The translations under genes were made by a program, and so were the position numbers. DNA of 64,000 nt from Nematopogon swammerdamellus (lineage: Eukaryota; Arthropoda; Insecta; Lepidoptera; Adelidae): positions 8,591,247-8,655,246 of the forward strand of contig OX336354.1 in the NCBI GenBank assembly GCA_946902875.1, in the 5' to 3' direction. Shown piece after piece: positions 34,313 to 47,871 of the stretch. Position 1 is the stretch's first letter; each line of letters starts with the position of its first letter. Below the pieces are notes generated by a model. It had not been told where the DNA came from. It saw nothing but the letters and a program-made list of their open reading frames with translations, and did no database searches.

Positions 34313-36975
34313 CAACCATCGATTAAACTCTACATACCTCGAGAAAATTCCCAACCTCAAATATATGGTGGCACCGATCGTTTGGCATTGCGTTTTTTGT
34401 TACATAGAGCATTTATAAGGGGACATACACTGATCTTATAGTACTAGACTAGATGACCGTTTCTCATACGTACTTTCTCCCGAAAAAACATGTTATGGGC
34501 ATAATATAATCTTTTATTATTTTATAAGGTACGTAAATTAGAGGTACCTAAGTTTACTTACATAATTTCCCCTGATTTGTAGAAATGCTTTGAAACGTAG
34601 ACTGAATTCAAGACGGCAAACACATTTATTGTATTAATTTCCTTCACTAACTTCATCCCTATTTTGCGTCGGGGGTTAAAAATCAACGATCTCCCCATCT
34701 CACCTAATTCTATAGAATATAGATGGATATTGGATATATTTCCCTATTCGGCGTGACACGCAAGCACGCCCTCCGCTTGCATACGCATCGCTCCTATACT
34801 ACTGTCAGTTGGCCATTCGCCATATAAGCGGAGCTCTAATACTTTTGAAACTTTTTCGTCGTTTTTCGTAGCTCAAACAGGTTAGAACGGGATGGGCCTA
34901 TGAGGAGATATTCCTTGATTTTGCAAGATAAGAAATATGAATGTGTGAGAAAAGGTGGTTTTGAATTTTTAACGTATGTACCGATGAACAGTTTGCACAT
35001 GTTACCTGTTATGATTCTGTAATTGACAAGTGTAAAATAGAAATGGCGAATGTGTAGATGAAAATGTTACAGTGGCCACGCTGAATTCGACAATGGGGAA
35101 CAAATTGTATATGTACGGTCGTTTGGTTGTGGTGTCACTCTGAAGGGCCATATTCAGGAAGGATTTAGGTGAATTCGTTGACTGAAATACACATGGTAAT
35201 ACAGTCGTATCGATGAAAAATAAAGACAATTAGCAACTTCACTACGACAAAGCTCTGCGAAAAACATATCCATCAAATCATTCGCATCGGCGAAATCTTA
35301 TCAACTGAAAAGTAGGTACGTCTCTCCTTCCATTCATTCTGTATCCCGTAACTTTCCAGATCTCAGCTTATTATTAGGCAGTTCTCCTGACGACGAGTTA
35401 TTTCCTTGGCCTATTTATTATTGTTCCATGTCTTAGCTCTTGCCAAATTGACCCGACTGTACAGAAGATACGCTTCCTATACAGAATACATTTGCGTGCA
35501 GAGGTCAAACACGCATTGTTCACATCGCGCAGAAGGTCCTTCCTTTGCCACATTTCGACATTTGCATATTGGGATTTTTCTGTTATTCCATCCAAGTTAC
35601 GACGCCAGGATTGATGAATGATCCATCGCGTCGTAGAGAATAGTAGCGAAGAATTTCGTGCCAACAAGTTCCATCAGACACATCGTCCCTTTTGTATAAA
35701 CATGGCGGTAATTTATGTGAATTAATTGAAGGGATTATCATAATAGACTTACAACAATGGTAGCACAATACAGAAGCCGAGTCTCAATTTTTTTATAAGT
35801 TGGAGTTACGGCATCCGGGTGAATGTTGCTGGAATACAAATTTATTCAATTCTATCACTAATGTCCTGTAAATGGCCCAAAGAGTCATGGAATGACACGA
35901 TCTGTGCAAATTCACATTTCAAATTCAGCTTTAGGTACTCACAATGCCGTTTGACATTATTTAGACTTTGCCTCTTACCAAAAGCTTCCTCTTTCATCAG
36001 CTCGCCTAGTTTGTAAATGTACCGTGTCATTAAAGTAACAGTTAGGAACTGCTCGAGAGAACGCCGAGTTTAGTGCCGCCACCGAAAGTATACCGTGCAC
36101 AAAGTATTTTACTGGAGAGATTATCTGCATCGGCAACGGCGCGGCGCTGGTGAAACGGGCGTCACATTGAAATTTATCGACATTGCAGATGACGCAGACA
36201 GATTTTACAACCGAATCAAGCTCGTGCCAAATTGAAACGGCCGCTCGTTTCATTAAAATTAGCCCAATTAAAATTGCGCATTCTGCACGAGTACGCGGGT
36301 CCCGACCGCATCTAGGATTTTCGCCATTTTGCGGGAAATATTGCGCCCCGAAAAGCGCTGAGCGGAGGCACCGCCCCGCCACCGCTTCTGTACGAAGCTG
36401 TCATTTGAATTCTAATCGAGGCAGGCAAATGATGGAGTGGCTATCGGCAGACACTTTTCATACCGACGCTCCTAGTTACAATACTCCTCGGGCTTTGGCG
36501 TATGCTCGATATAACAGCTTCTAAGGCTCCTTGGCTCGAGTTGGATCTTAGTTGTGAGACTGTAGCCGAAGACGTCAAAGGCTGTTTTTGCCTTGATTAT
36601 CCAAATAACTTTGTTAATTGCCTAGTTGCGTCGGAGACGGAGCTACAGACAACGAAGGAACACGCCGCGCCGCCTTGATGCTCTCAATAAATATTAACTG
36701 GCATTGAAGCGGCATTTAAAATAAACTCTACATACATTCTGGTAACTTATGTAATTATGAGGATTTGTCTTTTATTGGAGAGACGTTTACTGAATGCAGT
36801 AAAATGCGTGCATCCGAATAATGTTTATCTGTTTTCCTCGGCACGTAGATCGCATTGTTTGTGCGCAAATTTAGCGCCGCGTTTCAAGTTATTTATTTAT
36901 ATAGAAAATCTGATGGCTTTAATAAATATCCAGACGCGACGTACAAATAGGATCTAAAAGTAGAGATACATATGT
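34313..36975. other. Unique part of duplicated unit, copy B, no gene
   Basis: Same content as 25929-28591. Confidence 0.4.
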
Positions 36976-37373
36976 CTTTTTTTTTCTTTTTTTTTTATGG
37001 AATCTGACACGGTTGGCTACATCACCTACAACGTCCGTGATGTCAGCCCATAACACCGGGTGAACTAGGTGCCATGTCAGTGCTTCCCCCTTTGATCTTC
37101 CCGGCTACACTGAACTGGTCGGAAAACACAAACTAATTACATAGCCGTTTCGACCGACGTTTCATTCAGTGCGGTGGTACCAACCCGAGCGGGTTAAACC
37201 CTAACACCAAGTAAGATTAGGAGGGAAGTGACCTACAGTTTTACGAGGAATCCGAACCTCGGTCGGCCTCCAACGATCAGCGGTCACCCATCCAAGTACT
37301 GACCGCACCCAGCGTTGCTTAACATTCAATAGCGAAAGTTGACTGTCTGCACCACTGAGATATCGAGGCTGAC
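36976..37373 (-). mobile_element. 5S-rRNA-headed SINE, copy B
   Basis: Identical to 28592-28989. Confidence 0.85.
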
Positions 37374-38491
37374 AAAAATCCTGAATGTCTGTAAGAACTT
37401 TGTTTTACACTCGCAGGCTCACCTCGTGTAATTTTTATTAGGCGGCGCGGACGCGTATCTAACAGAGGAATTTGGCGAGATTATACGGGTATATCTCCGC
37501 GCACAAGCTCTGACTACGACTACGACTATCCGCTCCCCACATTGCTATCGACGCGGACTGGGCCGCCCGCCCAGTCGATAGTGCGATGGTATCGGCTCGC
37601 GAATGGACCTTTATATTTGCTGAAAAAACAAAAAACGTCAATCGACAAAGCGTTATTTGCAATATCGCCGAAAAAAGTTTCAACGGCTTTAATACCGGGG
37701 AACTGTGCAGTCGAATGTCGTAACTGCTGTGCGGATCGGAAATTCGGAAAAATCCCCCAACTGATTGCTTTTAGACTGCAACAAATTGTATTAGTAGTTC
37801 CATTTAGATAGCGAATATGCAATATAGAATTGCGTTTTAAATATTTCCGCACTTTGCCACTGAGAAAATCCCCAATACTATTGAAGGAATTTTGCTACAA
37901 TACTTCCAATACAATTAAAGTCGTTTTTAACATTGATCCAATCAAGAGGTTCAATATTATTCAAATAGTGATGATATTTTGTCACTAGTACCTTACAACT
38001 GAGGATAATTTGCCGGTTAAATACTATTTAGAACATCTTAGCACTAGTCCAAAATTATTTAGAACATCTTGCCACGTATTGGTTCAATAATCTAGTTTAC
38101 CAATGTTCGATTTGGTTGATTATTTTCTCTCTAGATTGCAGAAAGTAACAATTTAATAGCTATCAAGATTCAGCTAACTGATGAAATAAAATGTTTTATG
38201 ACAATTTGGATGGGATTCATTTCCTCCGGTCAAATGGATTTCCTAGCTCAGGATGTAGTTTGCGGGCGGCGCGGTGGCGCGGCTCCGCTAAAAGGGGCTT
38301 TTTGCGGAAATCATTGTCGTTATGTCGCGTACACCCGTTATATTAACTTTAACGATTGGGTTACTTATTTTCTATACGTTCCCGTACCAAGGCAACACAA
38401 ATTAACTGTCCATAAACAGTTTCAAATAGTCTCTATATCTATACTACATCTCATCTTTACATCTATAAACTCAAATTCTGTACGTCTAACG
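37374..38491. other. Unique part of duplicated unit, copy B, no gene
   Basis: Same content as 28990-30107. Confidence 0.4.
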
Positions 38492-38870
38492 AAAAAATGG
38501 GCCAAGTGCGATTCGGAATCGCGCACCTAAGTTTCCGTTCCACCAGGTAAGTTAACTGGCCAGTTTTTAGGGTTCCGTATTCACACGGAAGTTTATTACT
38601 AAGCCTTCGCCGTCTGTTTGTCTGTATGTCATACTGATGTGTCTTTTTATTCGTTGTTTTACTAAAGAGTTTGCACTACGATCACACCAAGTTTGACGAT
38701 AACCGTTAGATAGAGATAGAGCAAAAACAAAACAAAAAAAGTTGCAAAACACGTTTCTTGTATGGGGACCCTTAATTTTTTTACGGTTTAAAAGATACAG
38801 CCCTTTAATTAAAGATAGGTCAGATAGATGGACAGACGGCGTAGGCTTCCGTATGGATACGGAATCCTAA
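38492..38870. mobile_element. 'TTAGGGTTCCGTA' foldback, copy B
   Basis: Identical to 30108-30486. Confidence 0.7.
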
Positions 38871-40462
38871 GAATTTGCAATAATCGTTGCTATGTCATTC
38901 CACAATAGCCCTCCTTTGTACCGACTCAGCATACTGTAAAAGTTTAAAGGATATCTTCGTCCGTAAGTACATTCGCATTCTAATTGTCTATCTATTGTGT
39001 AAAGTATGCACAGTGTAGCGGAAAGAGCCGGGGTGTTGAGTCAGTGTTGCCACGATCCCGAGTGCATTCCCGGCGCGTCGTCGCACCGCAACCCCTCAAG
39101 CCTCTAATTACAATCCCTCCCCGAGGGGGTTCGCCCTCGTCCGTAGGGTTAATTAAAGAATTAATAACATTCAGCTAATTCCCCTCATTACCGGAGCCTT
39201 CTGGATTCTCGTGACGCGCCGTACGCGGCGCCTGCTCGCTGGTAATGACCACGGGACGTGCCGGATTTTTTTTAAATGTTTGACTACTGTTAGCGCGTAC
39301 GTTCGTGGCCTCTGCGGGCGTAGGCCGATAGATCTTTAAACGATTATCCCTGTTTTGTCTTCGTACTTCAACCACGCAATAAAACCTTATTAGATAAATA
39401 ATTTAATGCCATAAATAAAAAAGAGGTTTCGTAAATGTTACTTTCAGAGATTGATTCACAACACTATACCACAGAATAGAAAAGAGTACTCCGTACAGAA
39501 GCTGCTCTGTACAAACACTCACAAAGAAATAGCTACTCTGCGACGACGCGTTAAAGTACAAATTGACTCGCCCAGAGCTACATGCCTAACCACGATAATT
39601 GCCTACATTTCGCTTCTCTTTCTGTCGTGTAACTCTATCTCTAAAGCGCGCCGTTCAGCGCGTTAAGGGCTGTGTCTTTGTGCTGTCTTATTGTGAGGAA
39701 TAAAATGAAGATGATACCTACCAACTTTTATCGTTCTAGCTACCAACGATATGATATTTAGCTACGGCAAATTCATGCGAACAAATTCATGCATGCGTTA
39801 GCGTCACAATTAGTTTCTCACATCGAAGCGTGCATTGCGTGCAACCTTCCAGTGATAGTTTTGTTTGATCAATAAATTTAATGATCAATGATCATCTACA
39901 ATGTACCTATTATCCTTATACGAATTAGGCCATACACACCACGCTGTTCGGCGTACTAATCTTATTGGCAATATAATAATATCATTTTAAATCAATGACC
40001 TCCTACTATATGAATAAATAAATTACTAGAAATAAATCAAAATGCTACTTAACAAAATACTTACCTTTCTTCGTCTCTCGGCAATGAAAAAAAAGACAAG
40101 TTTTCATTTTTCTGTTGACTTTTGCACCCGTCCACTGCACAATAATGACGTGATTTCGACATTTCTAATGATTTCGTGATTTCGAAACGAAACGTAGTAG
40201 ATGCGCGCACCGCACGCTCGCTCTGGCTGGATAGCGACAGCCCACTGTTACTTGTGCATTAACCGACACGCCAAGCGGTAGGCATTTAACTCGCGACCTT
40301 GAGCGAGTGACGAAGGCCTGACTATACATTCCATTCTCGCTCTCCTGCCGGAGGCCACGAACGTACGCGCTGACTGTACACCATTTGACGAAGTCCGCGC
40401 CCCACCCCTTGATAACGAAAAGTAAGTAAACGAAAGTATCTACACCATCGACAGTTTTTATT
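38871..40462. other. Unique part of duplicated unit, copy B, no gene
   Basis: Same content as 30487-32078. Confidence 0.4.
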
Positions 40463-41589
40463 TTGATATACGCGGAAAAGAGCGAGAAATGTCGTGCGCG
40501 TTCAAGCTTACTGACCGTACGGGATATTGTTGATAAGTTTACAGGCTTAATTCATTCAGCAATTATTAGAGCTGAGTATTAGAGGAGCCAAAGGCATCAA
40601 AGCTTTCATTTCCGCATGGGCTCAGACTTTATTTAAATGTTAACTATAATCTATATATATCGGATAAGGCTTAAGAAATCATACAAGTAACAACTCCAAA
40701 AACGCCACTCACCTGGCAGTTATCACTTATCATACATACCCCAAACGTATTCTTGTAGAAAATGCCTAGAGGCATTAAGTGTTACTTTTGCCCATATTTT
40801 GTATTTGAGTGCAATAATAAAATTATATACATACCATACAACTGCTGGTAGCTCATGGATGAGAAATATTATGTAGTTACCTATTTAAAGTATTTGCCAG
40901 AAAACATTATTAAAAAAATAACGGCAGAAGTATAGAAAGGAAGGAAACACGAGTCTTTGATGATTTTATTGCAGTAGGATTTCTCGTTTTGTCTGTTTAT
41001 TTATACAATTCCACCTGTCTATCTGTCCCCAGTCGTAGTTCAGACACGATGCGTCGCATCAATCATAGCGGGCGGAGGCTCTCCCGCCGAAATACACTTG
41101 CCGAAATAAAAGTATCCGAGGGTGGGAGGAGAAGTGGGCACGTCCCAGGCAAAGTATGACAAATCATGTGTCTCCCCTAATTCAATGTGCCGAGCGTGAC
41201 GCTGCTGGAAGACGCCATTATCTACTTTGCTTCATCTCGCAGCGAAGCCGCGCCTCTTCGTCTCCGTGCCTCCCGCATCTCCCTCGCCCTCCTGCACCGA
41301 GTATAAATAGTTAATGAGGTAATATTGTTGTGGTTGCATGCAACGGTACGGAAGGATTCCCTTTAAACTTGCTGTCTCTTGAAAATTCGTGAATGCTGAT
41401 CCGGCTCGCGGACCAAAATGAATAGCGAACGAACATAATAGGTTTTGAAATATGTATTTGAGTTGGTCATAGTCATAATATAACGCCAACGAAACATAAG
41501 ATCACCACTTTCTCTCAAGAATAGAATGATTCAGGAGAACCTACTTTTTTTTGAAAGCGCGTCATTTGGTATCTTTTTACCTACGAGTA
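40463..41589. other. Unique sequence, no gene recognised
   Basis: An isolated TATAAATA near 41301 follows a C-rich, CpG-containing stretch (41240-41300). No initiator or open frame downstream supports a promoter call. Confidence 0.4.
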
Positions 41590-41780
41590 GTTGTCTAACG
41601 ATGCCCGTGGACTTTCTGTGATGCACGGGGATTGCGGATGCTATTCCGGCCTGACAGGAGCCTTTTCACGCCCCTTTTGAAAAAACCCGGGCTTGGAAGG
41701 GAGTAGATGGGCAGGGATTGCGTTCCACATTTTCCCAGTTCTGTGGATAAAATAACCGATTGGTGCGCCATCCTACTTAA
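41590..41780 (-). pseudogene. LINE ORF2 C-terminal fragment
   Basis: A minus-strand frame reads GFFKRGVKRLLSGRNSIRNP and then VHGHR. It parallels the C-terminus encoded at 54514-54888 (FKRGVNRHLSGRHGFRNP ... VHRRR), including the plus-strand landmark GTCTAACGA just past the end. The upstream protein part is frameshifted, with the IPAHL-type segment readable in a second frame. Same LINE family, independent truncation. Confidence 0.7.
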
Positions 41781-42236
41781 ACCTAAACAGTCTTAGTTTA
41801 TTGATATTGATAGGCAAGACATTGGTTGGCTAGATTACGAAATCAGATTCTCGACAAAATATCGAAATGGGCGCGTCGACTTTAACGACGTATTCCGTTG
41901 TTGGCAGGCGTCGTAACAATTTTATGCCGCAGTAAATATTTTGTCTCATCCGACAGAAGTGGGTCCAATCCAATACATTAGTGCGATCTGTGTCTAGCTA
42001 GTGCTTGCAGCGAGGACGAGAGCTCCCGGCCATCGCGTCCGAGTGCCACACTCCAGTATCATCTGCCTCTACTCCGTGAAGTAAACATAATCTACATTTT
42101 GAGTGCTTCCTCTTTTCCACTTGTGAGGAATAACCTAGCGAAAAGTAAACAATACTGAGAACACAATGAATTATGCAACCAAACCATATACCAAACCGGC
42201 TCTTTATTAGAGAGAGCAACTTGTATAAAACTTCTC

Positions 42237-42331
42237 GCGAGTCTTAATAATACTCCTAGCAGCGAGTCTTATAAATATTCCTAGCGAGTCCTATAAATAC
42301 TCCTAGCGAGTCTTATAAATACTCCTATAAT
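42237..42331. repeat. Tandem repeat, about 22-bp unit, four copies
   Basis: The unit is GCGAGTCTTATAAATACTCC plus TA. The first copy is longer and divergent and the last copies are nearly identical. Each unit includes TATAAATA, so the apparent TATA boxes here are repeat content. Confidence 0.9.
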
Positions 42332-43461
42332 CCTTATAGCCCTTTGGCATTTCATAGGTGAACTCTGATTTGAAGCTAGCAAACAAAGAGGATCTCTCTT
42401 AACTTTATGGTTCATAGAAGTTTAAATTTAAAAGTAATATGTAGCTTCACAACTGCGAGTTTCACGTTCTATTTGAAATGACGTTTGGTGAGAGTTAATG
42501 AAAGAGCCGAGAAGTGCCATTTCTAAATACCGTCGCCTGTTTCGTCTGTCGCTCCTTCCTCACCTGCCGCTCTTTGTTGTAAAGACCCGCGCCGCGATTC
42601 GATTGTTATTCCGATTCACTGAAGAGGAAGCCATTGTTCGCATAATTCCTTTCATATTTCGTATTCTTGGTATGAATCTAAAGGTCACTATGAACGTACG
42701 ACGATCTGGTAAAAATATGTGATTATAATTTTCCCCAACCGCGAACGCAAAGGAGGGTAATTTGTTTCACTTTGATGTAATTATGTATGTTGTTTTGTTT
42801 TTCATGTTTAATTATGTGCAGTCTCTGTATAAAAAAGTATGAAAGCGAAAATTTTTGTTCGAGGGCTCACAATTTAATGATGTCAAGTGCTATTGTCGTG
42901 TATAGTTTGATCTAGCCTCAGCCCTCAACGAATGAGAAGTTTCATTTTTTCATTATGTATTGGAAATTAAGGATTGGTTGAACCACTCAACGTGGTTGCG
43001 TTCTGGGATTAAGAGTATTACTTACTATCTTCATTACTAAACATGACCACAGATTAAGACGCATGGCTGTCAACAAGTCACAGCAGTACGTATACAGCAA
43101 GCAGTATTCATGGCTTTCATAGGAACAGAAATTCGTGCATTCACAGAGAGGCAAGTATCGTCGGATAACAGGTATGGAGTATAGTTTAAATTTGGTTAAA
43201 TATATTTTAGCGCCTTAAAATATGAAATCATGCCTCATTAAATGATGTCGTAAGTTCGTACGTAACCATATCTATTTTAGCACACTTCAAACCTGTCACA
43301 TTAACGGTTACTTATAAAAGTTGTGAAACGACAACAAACACTTTACGGAAAACTGCCTGACAAATACCTGACGAATTATTAACAAAACTGCTTGGGTTAT
43401 TGACTGTTGTCCCTTATGTATAGTTAGTGCTCGTCTTACGGATGTAACTCTTGTCATGCAA

Positions 43462-43517
43462 TGCAACTGAATCCAATGTTGCAACTGAATCCAATATTGC
43501 AACTGAATCCAAATGTT
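43462..43517. repeat. Tandem repeat, 18-bp unit, about three copies
   Basis: TGCAACTGAATCCAATGT repeats with single-base changes. Confidence 0.9.
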
Positions 43518-44258
43518 GTTGCAATAAAACGATCAAAAACTGACGTAAGCATTCAAATATGCGTCAATGACACAATGAACCTTGTAACGGTATCTGCAAT
43601 CTCGATATAAATTTAAGTAGATGCATACTCTGGTCTATCAGAATATATGAGGGTCTCGGTTTTGAACATTCATCAACTTTGAACATACCCCTAACCAGAT
43701 CTAGAACTGTAATGTTTTCTCCATGTGCGTCTGCGTCGTTTACTGTTAAGGCCAGCAGGGCTCGCCCGTGAGGCGGACTTGGAGTGGTAGTGGAAAGAGT
43801 GTCCGGCCAGACCGGTTCGTGGCGATATTGTTTTGTTGCCGTCTCGTTCGAACGTCTCGCGTTATCCCCCTCTCGCAAGTTCACTACACTCTCATCGGGT
43901 GCAGCACATTACCGAGAGATGCGAGATTAACCTGAATTGGATTCATTTGATCCGACGTATTTGTGGAGCGTCAAGGAAGAGTTAAAGAATGAAACCCAGG
44001 CATATCTTATGTCAGATCGTTTAGGACAGGTTGCTGCCTGATCTTATAATGCTCGGTCATGTTTATACTGGAAAAAGAAAGAAGTATCAGGTATATAAGG
44101 ATTTTTCCAGTAGTAATCAAATTTTATTTATTATAAAAAAAAATACTCAAATTACGATTACGTAAAATTTTTTGTAACTTCGATTTTCTTATATAAATTT
44201 TTTTGGGATGCGGTGCTGGGTACCTCAATACCAAGTATTTTTTTGTAACTATCCTATA

Positions 44259-44618
44259 TCGTCCCTCCCATGCCAACACGACGAATGTGCAAAAAGGTCA
44301 TTCTGAGATATTTGCCTTTTATTGTCAATGCTAAATTAACCAATGTTACAAATTCGTGACTATGGCATGGCTAAAATTCAAGGATTTCTAAATTATCTTA
44401 GACATTATTTCAAGAATAATCAACATTAGTGTGTTTGGCACAGTAAAATCGAAAAAGTCACATTCGTTATTATTTCACAACAAAATATCTCTGAGTACCG
44501 ATAATTTAGAGATTCCTGACTTTGGCATTGCAAAGATTTGATAAAAATTAATGAAACTACATCAAAAGGTCATTTTCGCCAAAATTGCACATTCGTCGTT
44601 TTGGCACGGGAGGGACGA
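44259..44618. mobile_element. TA-flanked MITE, 360 bp
   Basis: The ends TCGTCCCTCCCATGCCAACA and the complement of TCGTCCCTCCCGTGCCAAAA continue into CGACGAATGTGC on both sides, then AAAGGTCATT. Flanking TA dinucleotides lie at 44257-44258 and 44619-44620. Noncoding; Tc1/mariner-like by its TA target. Confidence 0.85.
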
Positions 44619-46269
44619 TATGTTACTTGTTGGTGTCTCCAAAGAAATAAATAATTATCATGTTCAGCCGAGTGTTCAGCCGTAATTAATTCATCGTAAT
44701 GAAAGCATAGTTTTGTCATAAGGAAACAGCAGGAAGTGCACATGTCCATAAGTGGTTCCTAAGCGCCTCGGTCAGCTGAGCTCAATTTATCGCTAGAGTT
44801 GTGTTGAAAGAGGCCGACAGGGCCACCCTGATGGGTTATGTTATGTCATCGTGCTGTAGGCGTACGTTGTACTCTGGTTGTACTCGTACCGATGTGTGTG
44901 GCGAGCTGCTCGAGTGAGCCACTTCGATACGATCTACGGGTGATCTCGTACCAAATCGAAATAGTATTGCGTTCGTTAGTTTTATGGCAGCAGGGAAGAT
45001 CCAGCACTTTGCTCGCCCGATCGGCCGAAAATGTGACGTTTCGGCCTCCATGCCAGTTGGGAATTGCCAATTTCGATCATAGGACCGGTAAATGGCAGCA
45101 GGGGCGCACCACGGGAGCGATGTTGCACACAAGCGTGAAAGTGTAAAATCTTTTATAAATTAAAGATCGCGCTAAATTAAGCAATTAGGTAAATGTAGAT
45201 TTGATTGTTCGAGCTTCATCAAGAACAATGAATTATTTAGAACAGGTATGTTCTGCTGCATTTTGGGAAAGACTAATCAATCATAGGTGAATGTCTTTTG
45301 TGTCTGGGTCCCGAGTCCGTTCTCGCCTCTAGAATCAGAATGATCCTTAGTTTTCGATAGAACCGAAAGTACTTAGAGGAAAAAAAATGCCATTATGCCG
45401 TGAACATTGTGTGAAGAAAGACTCCGTTAGGCGGAATAACTGTATCTAAATTACGCAATTAGGTACTCTGCTCTCGATAGTTTATGACAATATTTATTTT
45501 ATTTGTTTACAGGTAAATACATCCTTCACAATGGTGACTTGCCCAGCTATTTCAACAATGCGAAGACCAGCCATTGACAAGATAAAGACGGACATTCGAA
45601 ATACTATCATCGCGAATGACAAGGGCGCCATAAACTGGACTACTGGTGCACAGGTTCAATTCATGTTCTTCTCTAAACTAAGACTTACCACTTACAACAT
45701 GGTGTAACGCAATATCGAGAAAATTATCTATGCTGAGGGATAGGATCTCCTATTTTATTAAACTTTTTTACTTGTTTGCAGATCACCGTGTAGAATAAAC
45801 CAAACATCTGCGTTGTCATCATAAATTATACCAAATTAGCCGTTATCTTTATAAATATTACTTATGTTGCAAACTGAAATAGGTTTAATCATAATTAGCA
45901 GTCTTATCTGCAATATATAATTTTTGTTTATAAGATAATCTTACTACCAATAAGTATAATGAACAATCCTCAAAGTGAACTGAACAGAAAATCCAACATC
46001 CTAGCCACACACCACGTTACTGAATGCAATTTCAAAAGCCAGCTGTGCCCCATTACATTACCATTCATTACGGGCATTATGGAGGAGCTTCACGTTTCGT
46101 TTGCAAAAATAAAAGATGTACGACTTACGAGTAATGCTTCCACATTTTGTCTTTATGCACACAGCAGCTGTTCCTCTATGGTTTCGCCGAGGTCGATTAA
46201 CAATCCCTGGGTGTTTACAATTTGTGTTTTATCTGACTGTTTTAATAATTTTGTCACTTTTATAATAAA
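44619..46269. other. Unique sequence; one candidate exon, otherwise no gene
   Basis: Frames at 44836-45146 overlap on both strands and lack domains. At 45513-45653 an acceptor-like TTTATTTGTTTACAG precedes 47 open codons that end at CAG|GTTCAA. It is weak evidence for an exon and is described under findings. Confidence 0.35.
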
Positions 46270-46400
46270 CTCATAGCCAGCATGGCGCCTCTCTGAGCGT
46301 GGTTTCGCGAGCAATGGTGTTATTGGCTGTGTCTGATCTTCCGTTGAAGTATTGGGCACAGACACCCGCGCCGGCTGTCTATAAAAAAAAAATTTAAAAA
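46270..46400 (+). repeat. LINE 3'-UTR fragment
   Basis: GCCAGCATGGCGCCTCTCTG, then GAGCGTGGTTTCGCGAG and TGTTATTGGCTGTGTCTGAT, then an A run, match the UTR at 6460-6645. This clearer copy lets the decayed copies at 4515-4710 and 10225-10350 be recognised. Confidence 0.7.
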
Positions 46401-47871
46401 TCACTCTTATACTAGTTTAGTATGGTAGTACGGCCATAATATTTAACTTTTCAGCGGAGGCGGCATTAAATCATCAAATTTCACAACTGTTAAGGAAAAA
46501 AAAAACAACAACCGCACTTTCACCCGCAATGACGTATTATAACGTAATGAAATAGCAAGTTTGCGTTTATTTGTCGCCGTCGACCCCACGATTGCTCACC
46601 CCCTCTGCGGTCATGACACCACCCGAACTTCAACATTAATAATCAGCATCGATCAATGCGGATCCTGATGCTGATGCTGATATTGAAAATTATACTGAAG
46701 TTCCGCGGATGCTAATGCTTGATATTCGTAACAAACCTCATTCTCAGTATATGGCTTCTCTGGATTTTATGATATCGAAGGCTAAAGACACCGGTTTCTC
46801 ATGCAATCGGTCCCAAAGGAGCAGCGGGTCGCAGAGTGTGCGAGCGGTGCGAGCAGCAAACGTACCGCACGGCGCCGGCGCCCGCGGCGGCAAAGGCGGC
46901 GGGGGCGGAACATGGGAAAGCTCTAAAAGTAATCACGACCTTATGGAAAAGGACCACTTTGAATAATGCCCCTCTGTGAAGGAAATATACTGCCTGCTAC
47001 ACCGCAGCGCTGTCCACGTGAAGGACTATTAGATTTAGGTCTCTTTTCATTCGAATTAATTTCATACTCCCACGGAAATGTGTGAATTCTTGAGATGTAA
47101 ATTTAGTCAAGCGCTGAATATCTTTTTATTAAGTGTCTCACTAACATCTTATTTCTTTATTGTCGCGGGGGTTAAAATATCAAGGTATGGTAAGTTAGGG
47201 TATTTAGCAAACGAAAATTGTTACTTGCTAATTATGTACTTTTAACTATCTGACTTCGTTTCAGTGCTCTCGAGGAACAGTCACATTTGACAATATTTGA
47301 AAATGCTCAATGATTAGGTGTATTTTTGTTGTAGAAATGCTGTTGGCTTACGTGCATAGCACTGCAACACGTAAAGTTTACGCATTGCGCAATGTTTCCC
47401 AAACTATTAACGCTTAGTGTTGACCATAAATCAGTGCCCCCTTCGCTCCCACCACCACCGCCGCGCGCCTCCTGGCGCTGGTCTGGTTGCGGCGTGGCGT
47501 GGCCTGCTGCACGGCCGCGGCTTATTTCGCGGTGCGCCGCACAACTGGCTACAACCTCGTTAAAGCGAGCACGTGTTATAAAACCGCTTTTAGAAATAAT
47601 TCACATGTTGTGTTTTATACGCACCAGTCACCTATTAGTAAGTTTAAATTCGAATCCGATCCGCAAGTACTTTTAAATGCAATCCGGCTCGAAGGACCAG
47701 CGACGGCTTTTAAGACGCCAACCAAAAGCGCGTCAGCCATTTACGAAGTGCCTAGCACTTTTAAAAGAGTGATTGATAATATTAAGTTTAAATTAAATTA
47801 AGTTATTTTCCTCGAAAAGGTTCAAAATCATTTCTTGAGCAAATGTCAAAATCTATAATAATATGGAAGTG
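46401..47871. other. Unique sequence with GC patches, no gene called
   Basis: GGC-rich patches lie at 46840-46915 and 47445-47530. A 104-residue frame (47487-47801) and an 85-residue frame (46709-46966) cross these patches. Neither shows a domain. Confidence 0.4.

Larger units (their letters stand above)
32079..40462 (+). repeat. 8,384-bp tandem duplication, copy B
   Basis: It begins at the base after copy A. The left edge ATTATTATT corresponds to ATTATTATG of copy A. The match ends at 40462, after which the sequence diverges into TTGATATACGCGG. Confidence 0.95.
41781..44258. other. Unique sequence with two minisatellites, no gene
   Basis: Frames at 42498-42722 (+), 43308-43502 (-) and 43564-43884 (-) lack recognisable domains. 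The tandem repeats are listed separately. Confidence 0.4.

Noticed and set aside
23695..40462. Segmental duplication by a transposon flanking the unit
   Set aside because: No inverted or long direct repeats lie at the outer edges. Only an ATT-rich microsatellite is found at the breakpoints.
42237..42331. CRISPR-like spaced repeats
   Set aside because: The units are contiguous with no unique spacers, in a eukaryotic context. It is a minisatellite.
44836..45146. Overlapping frames of about 100 residues on both strands
   Set aside because: No recognisable domain on either strand, and mutual overlap suggests chance in a GC-rich stretch.
47487..47801. 104-residue plus-strand frame
   Set aside because: It begins inside a GC patch, overlaps another frame, and shows no recognisable domain. 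Transcript data would be needed.
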